From: DATEAV01 sp964575425
GTDB lineage: Bacteria; Chloroflexota; Anaerolineae; Anaerolineales; E44-bin32
Length of the DNA stretch: 64,000 nt
Reading direction: 5' to 3'
NCBI GenBank assembly: GCA_964575425.1
Contig: CAZNRD010000007.1
Location: 44,052 to 108,051, forward strand
In this document: piece by piece, positions 43,700 to 52,367 of the stretch
Numbering within the stretch: the first letter of the stretch is position 1
Layout: each line of letters starts with the position of its first letter
The notes under the pieces: model-generated
What the model was told of the DNA's origin: nothing
The model's database searches: none
What the model saw: the letters and a program-made list of their open reading frames with translations, nothing else
Made by a program: the position numbers and the translations under genes

Positions 43700-46600
43700 T
43701 CACCACAGGCCCTCGTCGTCACACGGCAGCAGCACGGTGAAGGTGCTGCCCTGACCGAGCCGGCTGCTCACCCGAACTTCGCCTCCGTGGCGGTCCACGA
43801 TCTCGTGCACGATTGCCAGGCCCAGGCCGCTGCCCGGCGTGTCGCTGCTGCGGGCCAGGCTCCCACGATAGAAGCGCTCGAAAATGAACGGCAGGTCCTC
43901 GTCGGGAATGCCCTGGCCGCTGTCGCGGACCGCCAGCCGCGCCATGCGGCGGCCCCCGACGGTCTCCGGCTCCTGCACCATCACCCGAACCCATCCGCCA
44001 GCGGGCGTGTAGCGCAAGGCGTTACTGAGCAGGTTGGTCAGCACCCGGATCAGCTGGCCGCGGTTGGCCACGACCGCAGGGGTGGATTCGGCTGTGACCT
44101 GCAGCTCCAGCGGTTTCTCCTGAAACGCGGGTCGATGATTCTCTACAACCTCTCGTACCAGCGGCTCCAGTTCCACCCGCTCCCGCTGCTCGACCTCGGT
44201 CTTGCTCTCCAGGCGGGAAAGGTCAAGCAAGTCCTCGATCATCTCACTGAGGCGGGCCGTCTCCTGTTCGAGCGTCCACAGATACTGCTCGCGCCGCTCG
44301 GGCCGGCCCTGGCACAACAGCGAGAGGTAGAGCTTGAGGTTGGCCAGCGGCGTCCGCAGTTCATGCGAGACCGTGGCCACGAACTGGCTCTTGAGCCGAT
44401 CGAGCTCGCGCAGGCGAGTGATGTCGCGCAGGACGACCACCGTGCCCACCGCCAGTTCGCCCTGCGTGACGGGAGAGGCCAGTGCCTGGAGCGTGAGCGA
44501 ACCCACCTGCAGCTGTTCGCTCACCACCCCGCCCTCGGCGTGGAGGCGGCTGATCTGCGAGAGGATGTCGCCAGAATACTCACCCGCCAGCAGTCCTTCG
44601 GCCACGGGATTGGCCAGCACCAGCCTGCCCTCCAGATCGAGCACAACGACTGCATCGGCCACCGAGCGCAGGATGGCCTCCGTGCGTTCCTTCTGGGAAC
44701 GGATCTCCGTCGTGCGCGCCGCGACGCGGGCTTCGAGCTGGGCGGAATGGGCACGCACCTCGGCGAAGAGCCTGGCGTTGGCGAACGAAATGGCCACCTG
44801 GGCGGCCAGGATCTGCAACAGCTCCATGTCGGCGGCGGTCAGGCCGTCCTGACGATCGCTCTGCACATCCAGCACGCCGACCACGTCGCCGGCGATGATC
44901 AGAGGCACAGTCAGTTCGCAGCGCGTCCGGGGGAACTCGGGCACCGGCAGGTAGCGCGGCTCCCTGCTGACGTCTGGAACCAGCCATGGCTTGGCGGTGT
45001 TGGCGACGGTCGTCATGATGGTGGGTTCCTGCAGCGACAGCGAGCGCGGCAGCGTCACCAGTTCGCCCTCCGGCGCTCGCACTGCCGCCTGGGGAACCAG
45101 CCGCCCGTTTTCCACCAGCATCAGTTGGACTGCGTAGTAGCGGAAGGCCTGCAGGATCCGTCTCGCCACCTCGCGCGACAGCTGCTGCACATCCAGCACC
45201 GAGACAGCATAACGGCCGATCTCATTTACCAGCCGCAGCTCCTCGGCGCGGTGGCGCGCGGTATGCAGCAGCCGGGCGTTGTCGAGCGCAATGGCGGTGT
45301 GGTTGGCGATCATCTGCAGCAGCCGCAGGTGGTCAGCCCCAAAGCGGAAGGGCGATTCGGCCTGGACCGACACCGCGCCGATCACCTCGCCCCGCGCCAC
45401 GAGCGGCACGCCCAGCCAGGAACGAGTGGCGATGCCTGCGGTCAATCCCGGCACGGGCAGGCTGGGGGCCTCGATGTCGTAGTCATTGATCAGCAGTGGC
45501 TCCCCGGTCCGGATAACGTGCCCGCTCAGCGTCGGTCCACCCAGCGGCACGCTGAGCGCCGGCAGCCGGCACCCAGCATCGAGCACATCACAGTGCAGGC
45601 TTTCGGGCGACTGCAGGCGCGCCACCACTGCCGAGTCGACGTCCATAAGTCGATTGACCTGATCCAGCAGCAGATCGACCACGCCTTCAGGCGTGATCTC
45701 CTGCGACAACGCGATCCCCAGGCTGAACAGTGCCGTCAGCTCGTCGGAGCGCTGCCTCAACTCACCGATGGCCAGCGCGTTGTCGATGGCCACGGCGGCC
45801 TGATCGGCCAGGGCGCCTGCCAGGGCCTGCTCCTCAAGTGTGAAGGTTCTTTCCACACCCGGCTCGTCCACTGCCAGCACACCCAGCAGACGATCGTCGC
45901 GATGGATGGGGGCCAGCAGCACGCTCGCCACCCGCAACGCCCGAGCGCGCGCCCCCAACGCAGCCAGCCGCTCGCCCGTCAGAACGCGCGGGTGCTGAGC
46001 CAGCTGCCGATCCCAGTCCTTGGGAAGCCGCATGGCAGGGATGGCTCCTTGCCACCAGTGTTCGCCTTCCGGCGGCAGAGTGCGCCCCGGATCGTAGACC
46101 TCGGCCTCGGTCAGCCTGTCTTGCTGAGGCGAAAACAGCACCGCACCCGCACGCGAAACACTGAGCGCCTCGGCCGCAGTCCGCGCCAGGGCCTCCAGGA
46201 TCGGCCTGGTTTCGCTGGCGGAGTTTAGGACGCCGGCCGCCTGCTGAAGCAGCCGGCTGCGCCGCGCAGCCTGCCTCTCGTGCAGAAGCATCTCTGCATT
46301 CTCAAGCGCCAAACCCACGTGCCGGGCAAAGGCCGTGACCATTTCAACGTGAAGCCCCTGGAAGAACCCCGGGATGGTGCTGTCCAGCGAGAACAGTCCG
46401 ATCGTCTCACCACGGCACTCGATCGGAACGCCCAGCCAGGAGCGCACGTGGGCCAGATGGGGAGGCACAGTCCAACCCCCATGCTCCGCAGTGTTGCCCA
46501 CCAGCAGCGGGCGCCCTGTCTTCCACACGCGATGCATGCTGGCAATCGTCTCGCGCCCCGAGGTAGGTGCATCTGCAGGCGCGCGGGAGAGGTGCGGATA

Positions 46601-47593
46601 GCCGCGCGCCGCCCGGACACGCAGTTCCTGCCCGCCTCCCAGCAGGATGCATGCCGAGTCGAATGGCACGAGGGCCGCCAGGAGATCGAGCACGTGATCG
46701 AGTATGTCTTCAGGGTCGAGAGAACCGTGGATGACGAACGAGGCCTGCTGCAAGGTGCGCAGCGCGGAGGCCCGACGTGCCAGGTCTTGAATCGTCTGAG
46801 CCTGGTCGAGCAGCCCGGCAAGCGGCGCGACCAGTCTCTCCAATGCCTGCCTCTCTTCGGGAGCCAGGGCATCGAGGACAACCAACAGCGCCAGAAGTCT
46901 GTTTCCCCGCCCGGGAATGGTGAGCAGGTCGATCTGGTCCGGCAAGAGGGATCGCACCTCTCCAGCGCGGCTGCGCCACAGTTCCCGCACAAGATCGATC
47001 GCTCCGTCGCGGAGGCTGCGCTCACTCAGTCTGGATGTGGGAAGGCTGCTGAGCATCCCAGCCAAAGCCTGCGCAATCTCCTCCGACCCGAGGCCAGGTG
47101 CAACAACGGACCATTGGCCCGGCCCGTTGCCCGGGAAGGCCATCAGCACGTGCAGTCCCGATCGTTCGAGGGGACCGAGGACCTCCTCGGCCACCTGTCG
47201 AAGGAGGTCTCCTTTCGCCGGATCAAGCCGGAGTGCGCTTAGATCGGCGGCCAGGTTGGCGATCTCCCAAGCTCGACAGCGAGGCGGCAGCGCCCGGGCA
47301 AGTGCCTGCGCTCCGGCCTTGTCTTTCGAAAAGCAATCCGGAATCGGCAGTCCATCACCGAAGAAGAAAACGGCTGGGGGAGAAGGCGATCGGCATGCCG
47401 CAGTCAGAAGCCCGGCCAAGTCCTCCGCCGACACCGGCAAGCCAATCACGAGCGCCTGCCAGCGACCGCGGCGAATCGCCTCCAGGCAGGTGGCCAGGCT
47501 TGAGCGCAGCACCAAGTCGAGCCCGGCCAGGGCCTCGCGCAGCAGCCGCCGGCCCCCGACCTCCGAGTCGTAAGCGAGCACACGCAGCCGCAT
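43700..47593 (-). CDS. Multi-GAF sensor histidine kinase
   Basis: A 1297-residue cytoplasmic kinase. The first 110 residues resemble a receiver but lack a clear phosphoacceptor. There follow about four GAF domains (roughly residues 280-430, 445-610, 625-790 and 810-950; each with a WLGVPL/xxVL-DVQS-type core), a short coiled coil, a PAS domain (about 960-1050), HisKA with H1077 in VSHELRTPL, and HATPase (NALRYTP, DSGQGIPDED, GSGLGLAI). No membrane helix is seen. The start forms a TGATG overlap with the winged-helix gene upstream. GAF arrays bind cyclic nucleotides, chromophores or redox ligands; which applies here is unknown. Confidence 0.9.
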   Translation of the reverse strand: MRLRVLAYDSEVGGRRLLREALAGLDLVLRSSLATCLEAIRRGRWQALVIGLPVSAEDLAGLLTAACRSPSPPAVFFFGDGLPIPDCFSKDKAGAQALARALPPRCRAWEIANLAADLSALRLDPAKGDLLRQVAEEVLGPLERSGLHVLMAFPGNGPGQWSVVAPGLGSEEIAQALAGMLSSLPTSRLSERSLRDGAIDLVRELWRSRAGEVRSLLPDQIDLLTIPGRGNRLLALLVVLDALAPEERQALERLVAPLAGLLDQAQTIQDLARRASALRTLQQASFVIHGSLDPEDILDHVLDLLAALVPFDSACILLGGGQELRVRAARGYPHLSRAPADAPTSGRETIASMHRVWKTGRPLLVGNTAEHGGWTVPPHLAHVRSWLGVPIECRGETIGLFSLDSTIPGFFQGLHVEMVTAFARHVGLALENAEMLLHERQAARRSRLLQQAAGVLNSASETRPILEALARTAAEALSVSRAGAVLFSPQQDRLTEAEVYDPGRTLPPEGEHWWQGAIPAMRLPKDWDRQLAQHPRVLTGERLAALGARARALRVASVLLAPIHRDDRLLGVLAVDEPGVERTFTLEEQALAGALADQAAVAIDNALAIGELRQRSDELTALFSLGIALSQEITPEGVVDLLLDQVNRLMDVDSAVVARLQSPESLHCDVLDAGCRLPALSVPLGGPTLSGHVIRTGEPLLINDYDIEAPSLPVPGLTAGIATRSWLGVPLVARGEVIGAVSVQAESPFRFGADHLRLLQMIANHTAIALDNARLLHTARHRAEELRLVNEIGRYAVSVLDVQQLSREVARRILQAFRYYAVQLMLVENGRLVPQAAVRAPEGELVTLPRSLSLQEPTIMTTVANTAKPWLVPDVSREPRYLPVPEFPRTRCELTVPLIIAGDVVGVLDVQSDRQDGLTAADMELLQILAAQVAISFANARLFAEVRAHSAQLEARVAARTTEIRSQKERTEAILRSVADAVVVLDLEGRLVLANPVAEGLLAGEYSGDILSQISRLHAEGGVVSEQLQVGSLTLQALASPVTQGELAVGTVVVLRDITRLRELDRLKSQFVATVSHELRTPLANLKLYLSLLCQGRPERREQYLWTLEQETARLSEMIEDLLDLSRLESKTEVEQRERVELEPLVREVVENHRPAFQEKPLELQVTAESTPAVVANRGQLIRVLTNLLSNALRYTPAGGWVRVMVQEPETVGGRRMARLAVRDSGQGIPDEDLPFIFERFYRGSLARSSDTPGSGLGLAIVHEIVDRHGGEVRVSSRLGQGSTFTVLLPCDDEGLW

Positions 47594-48099
47594 CACGCCT
47601 CCGCCGTGCCAGTGGCGCGAGGGCGCGACAGGAGTTTGTACCCCCGGCCGCGTTGGGTGACCAGGCAGCGAGGGTTGGCGGGGTCCGGCTCGAGCTGTGC
47701 CCGCAGCCGGTCGACCTCGCTCAGATACTGCTCACCCCAGACGGCGGTGACAATTCGGTGCTTGTCGGTGAGCTTGTCACGCCGTTCATACAAGGGCTGG
47801 AGCAATCGGAACTCCAAATCGGTCAGGAGCGGGATGCGGACGCCATCAACCCAGACATCGCCGGAATCAGGATCGATGTGAACGCCCTCGGCGGCGACCT
47901 CGGCGGACGTGCGGGCGGCCTCCTCTCCGGCCAGCGAACGCAGCAGGAGGGACTTCCCAGTGTTGCTCAATCCGACGATGGAGACGCAGACGCCGCCTGC
48001 CAGGTCCCGCGGGACCTGCAGAGCGAGTGAGCGAAAGGGGGGGCTGAGTCGTTCCATCTCATCCGCCGACAAGCAGAGAGCCAGCCCTCGGGCCCCCAT
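47593..48099 (-). CDS. Winged-helix protein with truncated P-loop segment
   Basis: A 168-residue protein. Residues 35-60 contain a Walker A-like motif, VGLSNTGKSLLLRSL, but no Walker B or other NTPase parts follow. Residues 75-160 form an OmpR-type winged helix (WVDGVRIPLLTDLEFRLLQPL, VWGEQYLSEVDRLRAQLEPDP, LVTQRGRGYKLL). It looks like a regulator whose NTPase domain has been reduced to its first strand and loop. It is the first gene of the signalling operon and overlaps the kinase start. An internal ATG at 48057 is an alternative start, but would keep both segments. Confidence 0.75.
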   Translation of the reverse strand: MGARGLALCLSADEMERLSPPFRSLALQVPRDLAGGVCVSIVGLSNTGKSLLLRSLAGEEAARTSAEVAAEGVHIDPDSGDVWVDGVRIPLLTDLEFRLLQPLYERRDKLTDKHRIVTAVWGEQYLSEVDRLRAQLEPDPANPRCLVTQRGRGYKLLSRPRATGTAEA

Positions 48100-48187
48100 T
48101 CTCCGGAGGGGCGGGCTGGCCGTGCTTCCGGGAGGTCGCCTTCGACCTTGCCCGAGGAGATCCGCTTGACCCTGCGGCCTGCCGCCC

Positions 48188-48736
48188 TCAGGCCGAGGTG
48201 CGCATCCGAAGTCGACGGGCGATGAAGACGACGACCACCAGGGCCGCGCCCAGCATCAGCAGACTGGGAACCCCGACCTCACCCGCAAAGCCTGTTGCTG
48301 GCAAGGCGGTGGGGGTCGGCGTCCTGCCGCCCCCGCCAGCCAGCGCGTTGATGGTGGCCTGGGCGGCAGCCGTGGCTGTCAACGGATCGATGGTGACCGC
48401 TGCCTGGGTGGCCGTGGGTGATGGCAGCACAACCACCTGCGTGGGCGTCACGGTGGGCGAGGGAGGCGGTGTGCGCGTCGGGGTCAGCGTTGGCGTGGTC
48501 CAGCGCGCCTGCTCGGTCTCGGTGATGGCCAGCGCCACCCGCGTGTTCTCCAGGATGATGTTGGCGGCCTCGGTTGCTCGCGCCGCCCGCTGGTTCGGGG
48601 CGAGCACCAGCGCGTACAGGGCCAGGCAGATCATGCTCAGCACGAGCAGGCCGCCGATGAGAGCCGCGGCAATGATGAACGGACGGTTCGACGACTCCTC
48701 CGGCAGGGGGCCACCCACTTCAAAGTCTTCTGCCAT
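48188..48736 (-). CDS. Surface protein with N-terminal helix and LPATG sorting signal
   Basis: A 182-residue protein of unknown function. It has an N-terminal membrane helix (about 20-45), a predicted helix, a Thr/Pro-rich low-complexity linker (80-144, many TPT/PTP units) and a textbook C-terminal sorting signal: LPATG at 145-149, a hydrophobic stretch (155-172) and a basic tail RRLRMR. LPxTG signals are cleaved and attached to the wall by sortase in monoderm bacteria. Here the N-terminal helix could be an uncleaved anchor or signal. No sortase gene is in the window. It is the last gene of the GlmL operon, 50 bases after its neighbour. Confidence 0.72.
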   Translation of the reverse strand: MAEDFEVGGPLPEESSNRPFIIAAALIGGLLVLSMICLALYALVLAPNQRAARATEAANIILENTRVALAITETEQARWTTPTLTPTRTPPPSPTVTPTQVVVLPSPTATQAAVTIDPLTATAAAQATINALAGGGGRTPTPTALPATGFAGEVGVPSLLMLGAALVVVVFIARRLRMRTSA

Positions 48737-48786
48737 CGCATCCTCTCCTCACGCTGTCCATCCGCCTCTCGCAGACGGCTGCGGTT

Positions 48787-49854
48787 CTACTGCAGGACTT
48801 CCAGATTCGCCAGCGGGACCGATGTCGGCCCGATCCCTTCCAGGTCCACCACCGCACACCGGGCCACAATTCCGCTGGGGAACTCCACCGGTTGATCCTC
48901 CACGGCCCGGACCACGCCGACAACACTGGCGTACGGGCGACGCACGACCCGCACGCGCACGCCGCGCGCCAACGGGATGACCTCATCGGGCAGGCTCAGC
49001 TCCATCGAGGCCGGCAGCGGGATGATGATTTCCGGCCTCTGCGCTTCGTAGGGCCCAACCGAGCGGCCATCCAGCGCAGCCTCGCGGCCAGCGTTGCTGC
49101 GCAGAAGGTTCCAGGCCATGCCGTTAATGGGCAGGAGGCCGAAGCCCTCCGTCACGATCACGGGGAAGGGCAGCCGTTGGACCAGAGGAATCATGTTCGA
49201 CGTCAGACCTCCCAGGATCACCCCCCTCACCGACAGTTCGCTGGCCTGGTGCAGGGGAGCCGGCTGATCGCAGACGCCAGCGACCAGCACGGCGCCGCGC
49301 AGATCGATGTCGAGCTTGTCGGTCTGCAGGCGATCCTCTGGGCTGTCGCCCACGATCCGCGTGATGCCGTAGTCCTGGAGCCCGTTCCCCCAGACTGCCT
49401 GAATCAGCGCGCCCGTCGTCTCGAGGGTGACAGACTGCACCCCGTCAGTGGCTGTGACGGTGCCAGGAAAGCCAGCCCGCAGGGTGTGAGGCTCCCCATG
49501 CAGCTCGAGCAGGACCCGGCTGTCCGTCAGCGAGATGATGCGGCCGTCGGCCGGAGCGCGGACGGTGCGGCGCGAAATCCCCACCGGGCCGGCGATCACA
49601 TCACCCGCCTCCACCCGGTCTCCCGGCCGGTGGACAAGGTAGCGGGGGATCTGCGCCTCGGGCACGCCCAGGCCGCGCGCCAGATCAAGGAAGAGATGGC
49701 GCCTGCTGGAAGGGGCCTCGGCCACGACGTCCAGGGCCTGCACCCGCTGACCGACGCGCACGGTGACCGTCCCCGCAACGGGGAGGTGGCGCTCCCGCCG
49801 AATCGTGGTCAGCGGGATGACGTGAGTGACGGAAGATGCGTACAGGTTTGCCAT
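48787..49854 (-). CDS. Conserved hypothetical protein with lipoyl-like hairpin, GlmL operon
   Basis: A 355-residue soluble protein I do not recognise as a named family. Residues about 70-115 look like half of a barrel-sandwich (lipoyl/biotinyl or RnfC-like) fold: HRPGDRVEAGDVIAGPVG then RTVRAPADGRIISL. The middle (about 170-255) is an alpha/beta segment with GVILGGLTSNMIPLV and a VIVTEGFGLLPI strand. The C-terminus (about 300-350) has a small barrel, ARGVRVRVVRRPYASVVGVV and ARCAVVDLEGIGPTSVP. There is no signal peptide. It follows glmL by 39 bases and may be its partner. Confidence 0.65.
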   Translation of the reverse strand: MANLYASSVTHVIPLTTIRRERHLPVAGTVTVRVGQRVQALDVVAEAPSSRRHLFLDLARGLGVPEAQIPRYLVHRPGDRVEAGDVIAGPVGISRRTVRAPADGRIISLTDSRVLLELHGEPHTLRAGFPGTVTATDGVQSVTLETTGALIQAVWGNGLQDYGITRIVGDSPEDRLQTDKLDIDLRGAVLVAGVCDQPAPLHQASELSVRGVILGGLTSNMIPLVQRLPFPVIVTEGFGLLPINGMAWNLLRSNAGREAALDGRSVGPYEAQRPEIIIPLPASMELSLPDEVIPLARGVRVRVVRRPYASVVGVVRAVEDQPVEFPSGIVARCAVVDLEGIGPTSVPLANLEVLQ

Positions 49855-49893
49855 AGGTCCAACCGGTCAGGTTGCAGGCTTCATGCCATGGCC

Positions 49894-51654
49894 TCAGGTT
49901 TGGCCGCCGATGTCCCACAGCCACTTCATGTTCAGCTCTCTCCGCCTGGCCGGGTCGGAGGGCAGCTGCACCGGGCGGCCGCGGGCGTCGATGATCAGCC
50001 CCACAGCGCCACCCGAAACGCGTATCACCCCGGCCCTGCCAGGGCCTCCGAAGCCCACGTCGAAGCCCCTCTCCGGCCGGAGCGTCAGCTTCCCGTGCTG
50101 ACCCGGGCCCAGCGGGACCACTACAAGCTGGCCGAAGCGGACCTCACCTTCGACGCTCTCCCCACCCCCCTCGTGGTCCAGGCGCAGCCGGAGCACCGGG
50201 CGACCCAACCGGCCTCGCCCCACGGGCGAGACGACCGTCCCCAGGCTGACGAAGCTGCCCGATTCCAGGACCTGGACTGTGGCCATCGGCAGTGGGGCGG
50301 CGGCAGCGCCCAGCGACGGCGACAGGCTGTACGGATCGAGGACCAGCGTGGTCACGCCAACGGGCTGCAGCGCGTCCAGCAAGACCAGCGCCGCATACCC
50401 CGGCTTCGAGGCACGGGCCAGCGCCCCTCCGGTCGCCAGCACCGGCTCCATCGGCGGCATCAGCTCTGGGGCCAGCGCAGTCCGGAAAGCCGGCCACGCC
50501 GACCTTGCCTCGAGCACGGCCGTCCGGATCAGTTGCCGGGCAAGCGCGTACTCGAGGTGCAGCTCCTCGGGCTCCGTCGGAATCGACGCCGGGTGCAGGG
50601 CCTTGTTGTAGATGTAGTCGCGCCCCTCGTCTTCCGCCAAGTCGATTGGCAGCCAGCGCATGACCTTGCTGAGCGGTGTGTGGCGCAACAGGCCTGGCAG
50701 GGCGGCGCCCAGCCCGAGGTCGGTGCGGACGGTCAGGCGCAGGTCTCCATCGAAGGCCGCCGCGATCGTCGTCTGTGAAGCGCCGAGGTCGACGCCCAGC
50801 ACGCCTTTGCTGCGTTCGTAGAAGCGGCTGAGATAGCGGATGACGCGCCCGAAGGCCTCCGCCGTGGGAAGCAAATGGCCGCCCGACCAATGGTAGAGCT
50901 CGTCGAGGCCGGCGATGCGGGCAGAGCGGGCCCGAGCAAGCACCTCGGCCAGGTGACGGCGGGCGGGCCCGAGATCCTCGGTCTCCAGGTTCGGGCGCAA
51001 GTTTGGAGCCAGCACCACCGGCACCCGGTCTCCAAAGGCCTCGATCACCTCAGCCGCAAGCTGCTGGTTGCCTGCAAAGACCACCCGCGGCCGCCCCCCT
51101 TGCGACAGGAGTCCAGTCGCCAGGCTGGCCGTGCGCACCAGGTCCACGACGGACGCTTTCGCCCCGCCGTCAGTCCCGCCGACAATGAGCATCAGGTCTG
51201 GGCGCGCCGCCACGATCGCGTCAATTTGCTCCTCCGACCGCCGGCGATCCATCAGCCCGACTTCCTCGACCACCTCGAGATACGTCGAGTTGGCCAGGCG
51301 CCGCGCGCTGTGCAGCGAGACACCTGGCATCAGGCCCACCAAGACGGTTCGCAGATTAGGGCCGGCAGAGATGGTGGCGACGAACAGATCGGTTCCTGAG
51401 CCGTCGCGCGTCGACGGCATGACCAGCGCCTCCGACTCGTCGACCATGCGCCTGCCAGTGATGGCCCGGAGCTGATCGAGCGCCAGGCGCACGCCTTCAC
51501 TGATGTCAAAGAGTGGCGGCCCGCCGGTGGTGAAGGCACGGCCAGTGGCCACCAACCGGTAGCGCCCATCGACAACGTCGAACAGGCTGGCGCGTGTGTT
51601 CACGTTGCCCACGTCGATGGCCAGCAGGGTGTCGACTTCCAGGTTGGTGCTCAT
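49894..51654 (-). CDS. glmL: GlmL/MutL-family ASKHA ATPase (glutamate mutase-associated type)
   Basis: A 586-residue member of the GlmL family, whose founding members lie between the two glutamate mutase subunit genes in clostridia and are presumed reactivating chaperones. The phosphate-1 motif is LLAIDVGNVNTRASLF (D14), a second similar motif is GVLGVDLGASQTTIAAAF (D289), and VLATGGALARA is an adenosine-type motif. Residues about 465-586 form a beta-rich C-terminal extension beyond the usual length. No glutamate mutase (mutS/mutE) or other B12 mutase gene is present. The start overlaps the preceding membrane-protein gene (ATGA), so in this operon it probably works with membrane proteins. Confidence 0.85.
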   Translation of the reverse strand: MSTNLEVDTLLAIDVGNVNTRASLFDVVDGRYRLVATGRAFTTGGPPLFDISEGVRLALDQLRAITGRRMVDESEALVMPSTRDGSGTDLFVATISAGPNLRTVLVGLMPGVSLHSARRLANSTYLEVVEEVGLMDRRRSEEQIDAIVAARPDLMLIVGGTDGGAKASVVDLVRTASLATGLLSQGGRPRVVFAGNQQLAAEVIEAFGDRVPVVLAPNLRPNLETEDLGPARRHLAEVLARARSARIAGLDELYHWSGGHLLPTAEAFGRVIRYLSRFYERSKGVLGVDLGASQTTIAAAFDGDLRLTVRTDLGLGAALPGLLRHTPLSKVMRWLPIDLAEDEGRDYIYNKALHPASIPTEPEELHLEYALARQLIRTAVLEARSAWPAFRTALAPELMPPMEPVLATGGALARASKPGYAALVLLDALQPVGVTTLVLDPYSLSPSLGAAAAPLPMATVQVLESGSFVSLGTVVSPVGRGRLGRPVLRLRLDHEGGGESVEGEVRFGQLVVVPLGPGQHGKLTLRPERGFDVGFGGPGRAGVIRVSGGAVGLIIDARGRPVQLPSDPARRRELNMKWLWDIGGQT

Positions 51655-52352
51655 GGCCTCAGCAGCCCGGCAAAGATGCCGATCAGGAACTGGACCCGCT
51701 CAGCCAGGACGGTCAGCGCAGCCGCCAGCGCGCCGGCGTACATCACCCCAAAGGTGATGGCGATGAACCCACGCCCGATCCAGGCGACCACGGTCATCAA
51801 CAAACCCCGTCCGGTCTCGCCCGTCGGGCCGCGCCGCGCGCTGAAGCGGAAGTAGATCAAGGTGCTCAACGTCCCAAGCAGCAGCACGACGACATTGACC
51901 ACGCGCTCGGCGCCGGTCTCGCCGGTGACAGGCATCACGACGCCAGGGTCGAGGGTGTCCACGGCTGCGAGCGACTGGGGGATGAGGGTGCCCGTGATGG
52001 CCCCGCCGACAACCAGGGCCGCCCCAACACCCACCATCAGCGCCACCGGCAGGGATCCCCAGCGCGCGGTCGCTGGCGAGAGTTTCAGGACCAGCATCAG
52101 AACCAGAATCCACGAAACAATCATACTGTTGCTGACCGCGGCCGGGCCGCCGGTGATGAACGGCAGCACCAACCTGGGCCATAGAATGCTGCGCAGAGCC
52201 AGCGTGCCGGCGTAGCCTGCGGCCACTCCAATGAAGAGGTGAACGGCCAGACGAAAGAGGACGTTGTCACCGAGCACATAGCTCAGGACCATCACGGTCA
52301 GCACGCCGGCTATCAGCGTTCCAGCGAGGTCGAGGGCGGCAGGCTCAGGCAT
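51651..52352 (-). CDS. Polytopic membrane protein, GlmL operon
   Basis: A 233-residue membrane protein with about seven hydrophobic helices (first at about 8-28 and the last at about 205-228). No known transporter motif; the GYAGTLALRSILWPRLVLPF and ARWGSLPVALMVGVGAALVVGG blocks could serve as markers for homologues. The gene overlaps glmL by four bases and follows the zinc-ribbon gene by 15 bases. Function unknown; it may form a membrane platform for GlmL. Confidence 0.75.
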   Translation of the reverse strand: MPEPAALDLAGTLIAGVLTVMVLSYVLGDNVLFRLAVHLFIGVAAGYAGTLALRSILWPRLVLPFITGGPAAVSNSMIVSWILVLMLVLKLSPATARWGSLPVALMVGVGAALVVGGAITGTLIPQSLAAVDTLDPGVVMPVTGETGAERVVNVVVLLLGTLSTLIYFRFSARRGPTGETGRGLLMTVVAWIGRGFIAITFGVMYAGALAAALTVLAERVQFLIGIFAGLLRP

Positions 52353-52367
52353 GTACGTCTACCTTGC

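Noticed and set aside
43664..46228. An 854-codon open frame on the plus strand opposite the multi-GAF kinase
   Set aside because: It is Gln/His/Arg-rich, has no family similarity and mirrors the codons of the kinase, which has complete domains.
49894..51654. RamA-type corrinoid activase for the MttB system
   Set aside because: There is no N-terminal or C-terminal iron-sulphur cysteine cluster, and the motifs follow GlmL; it is also 31 kb away on the opposite strand.
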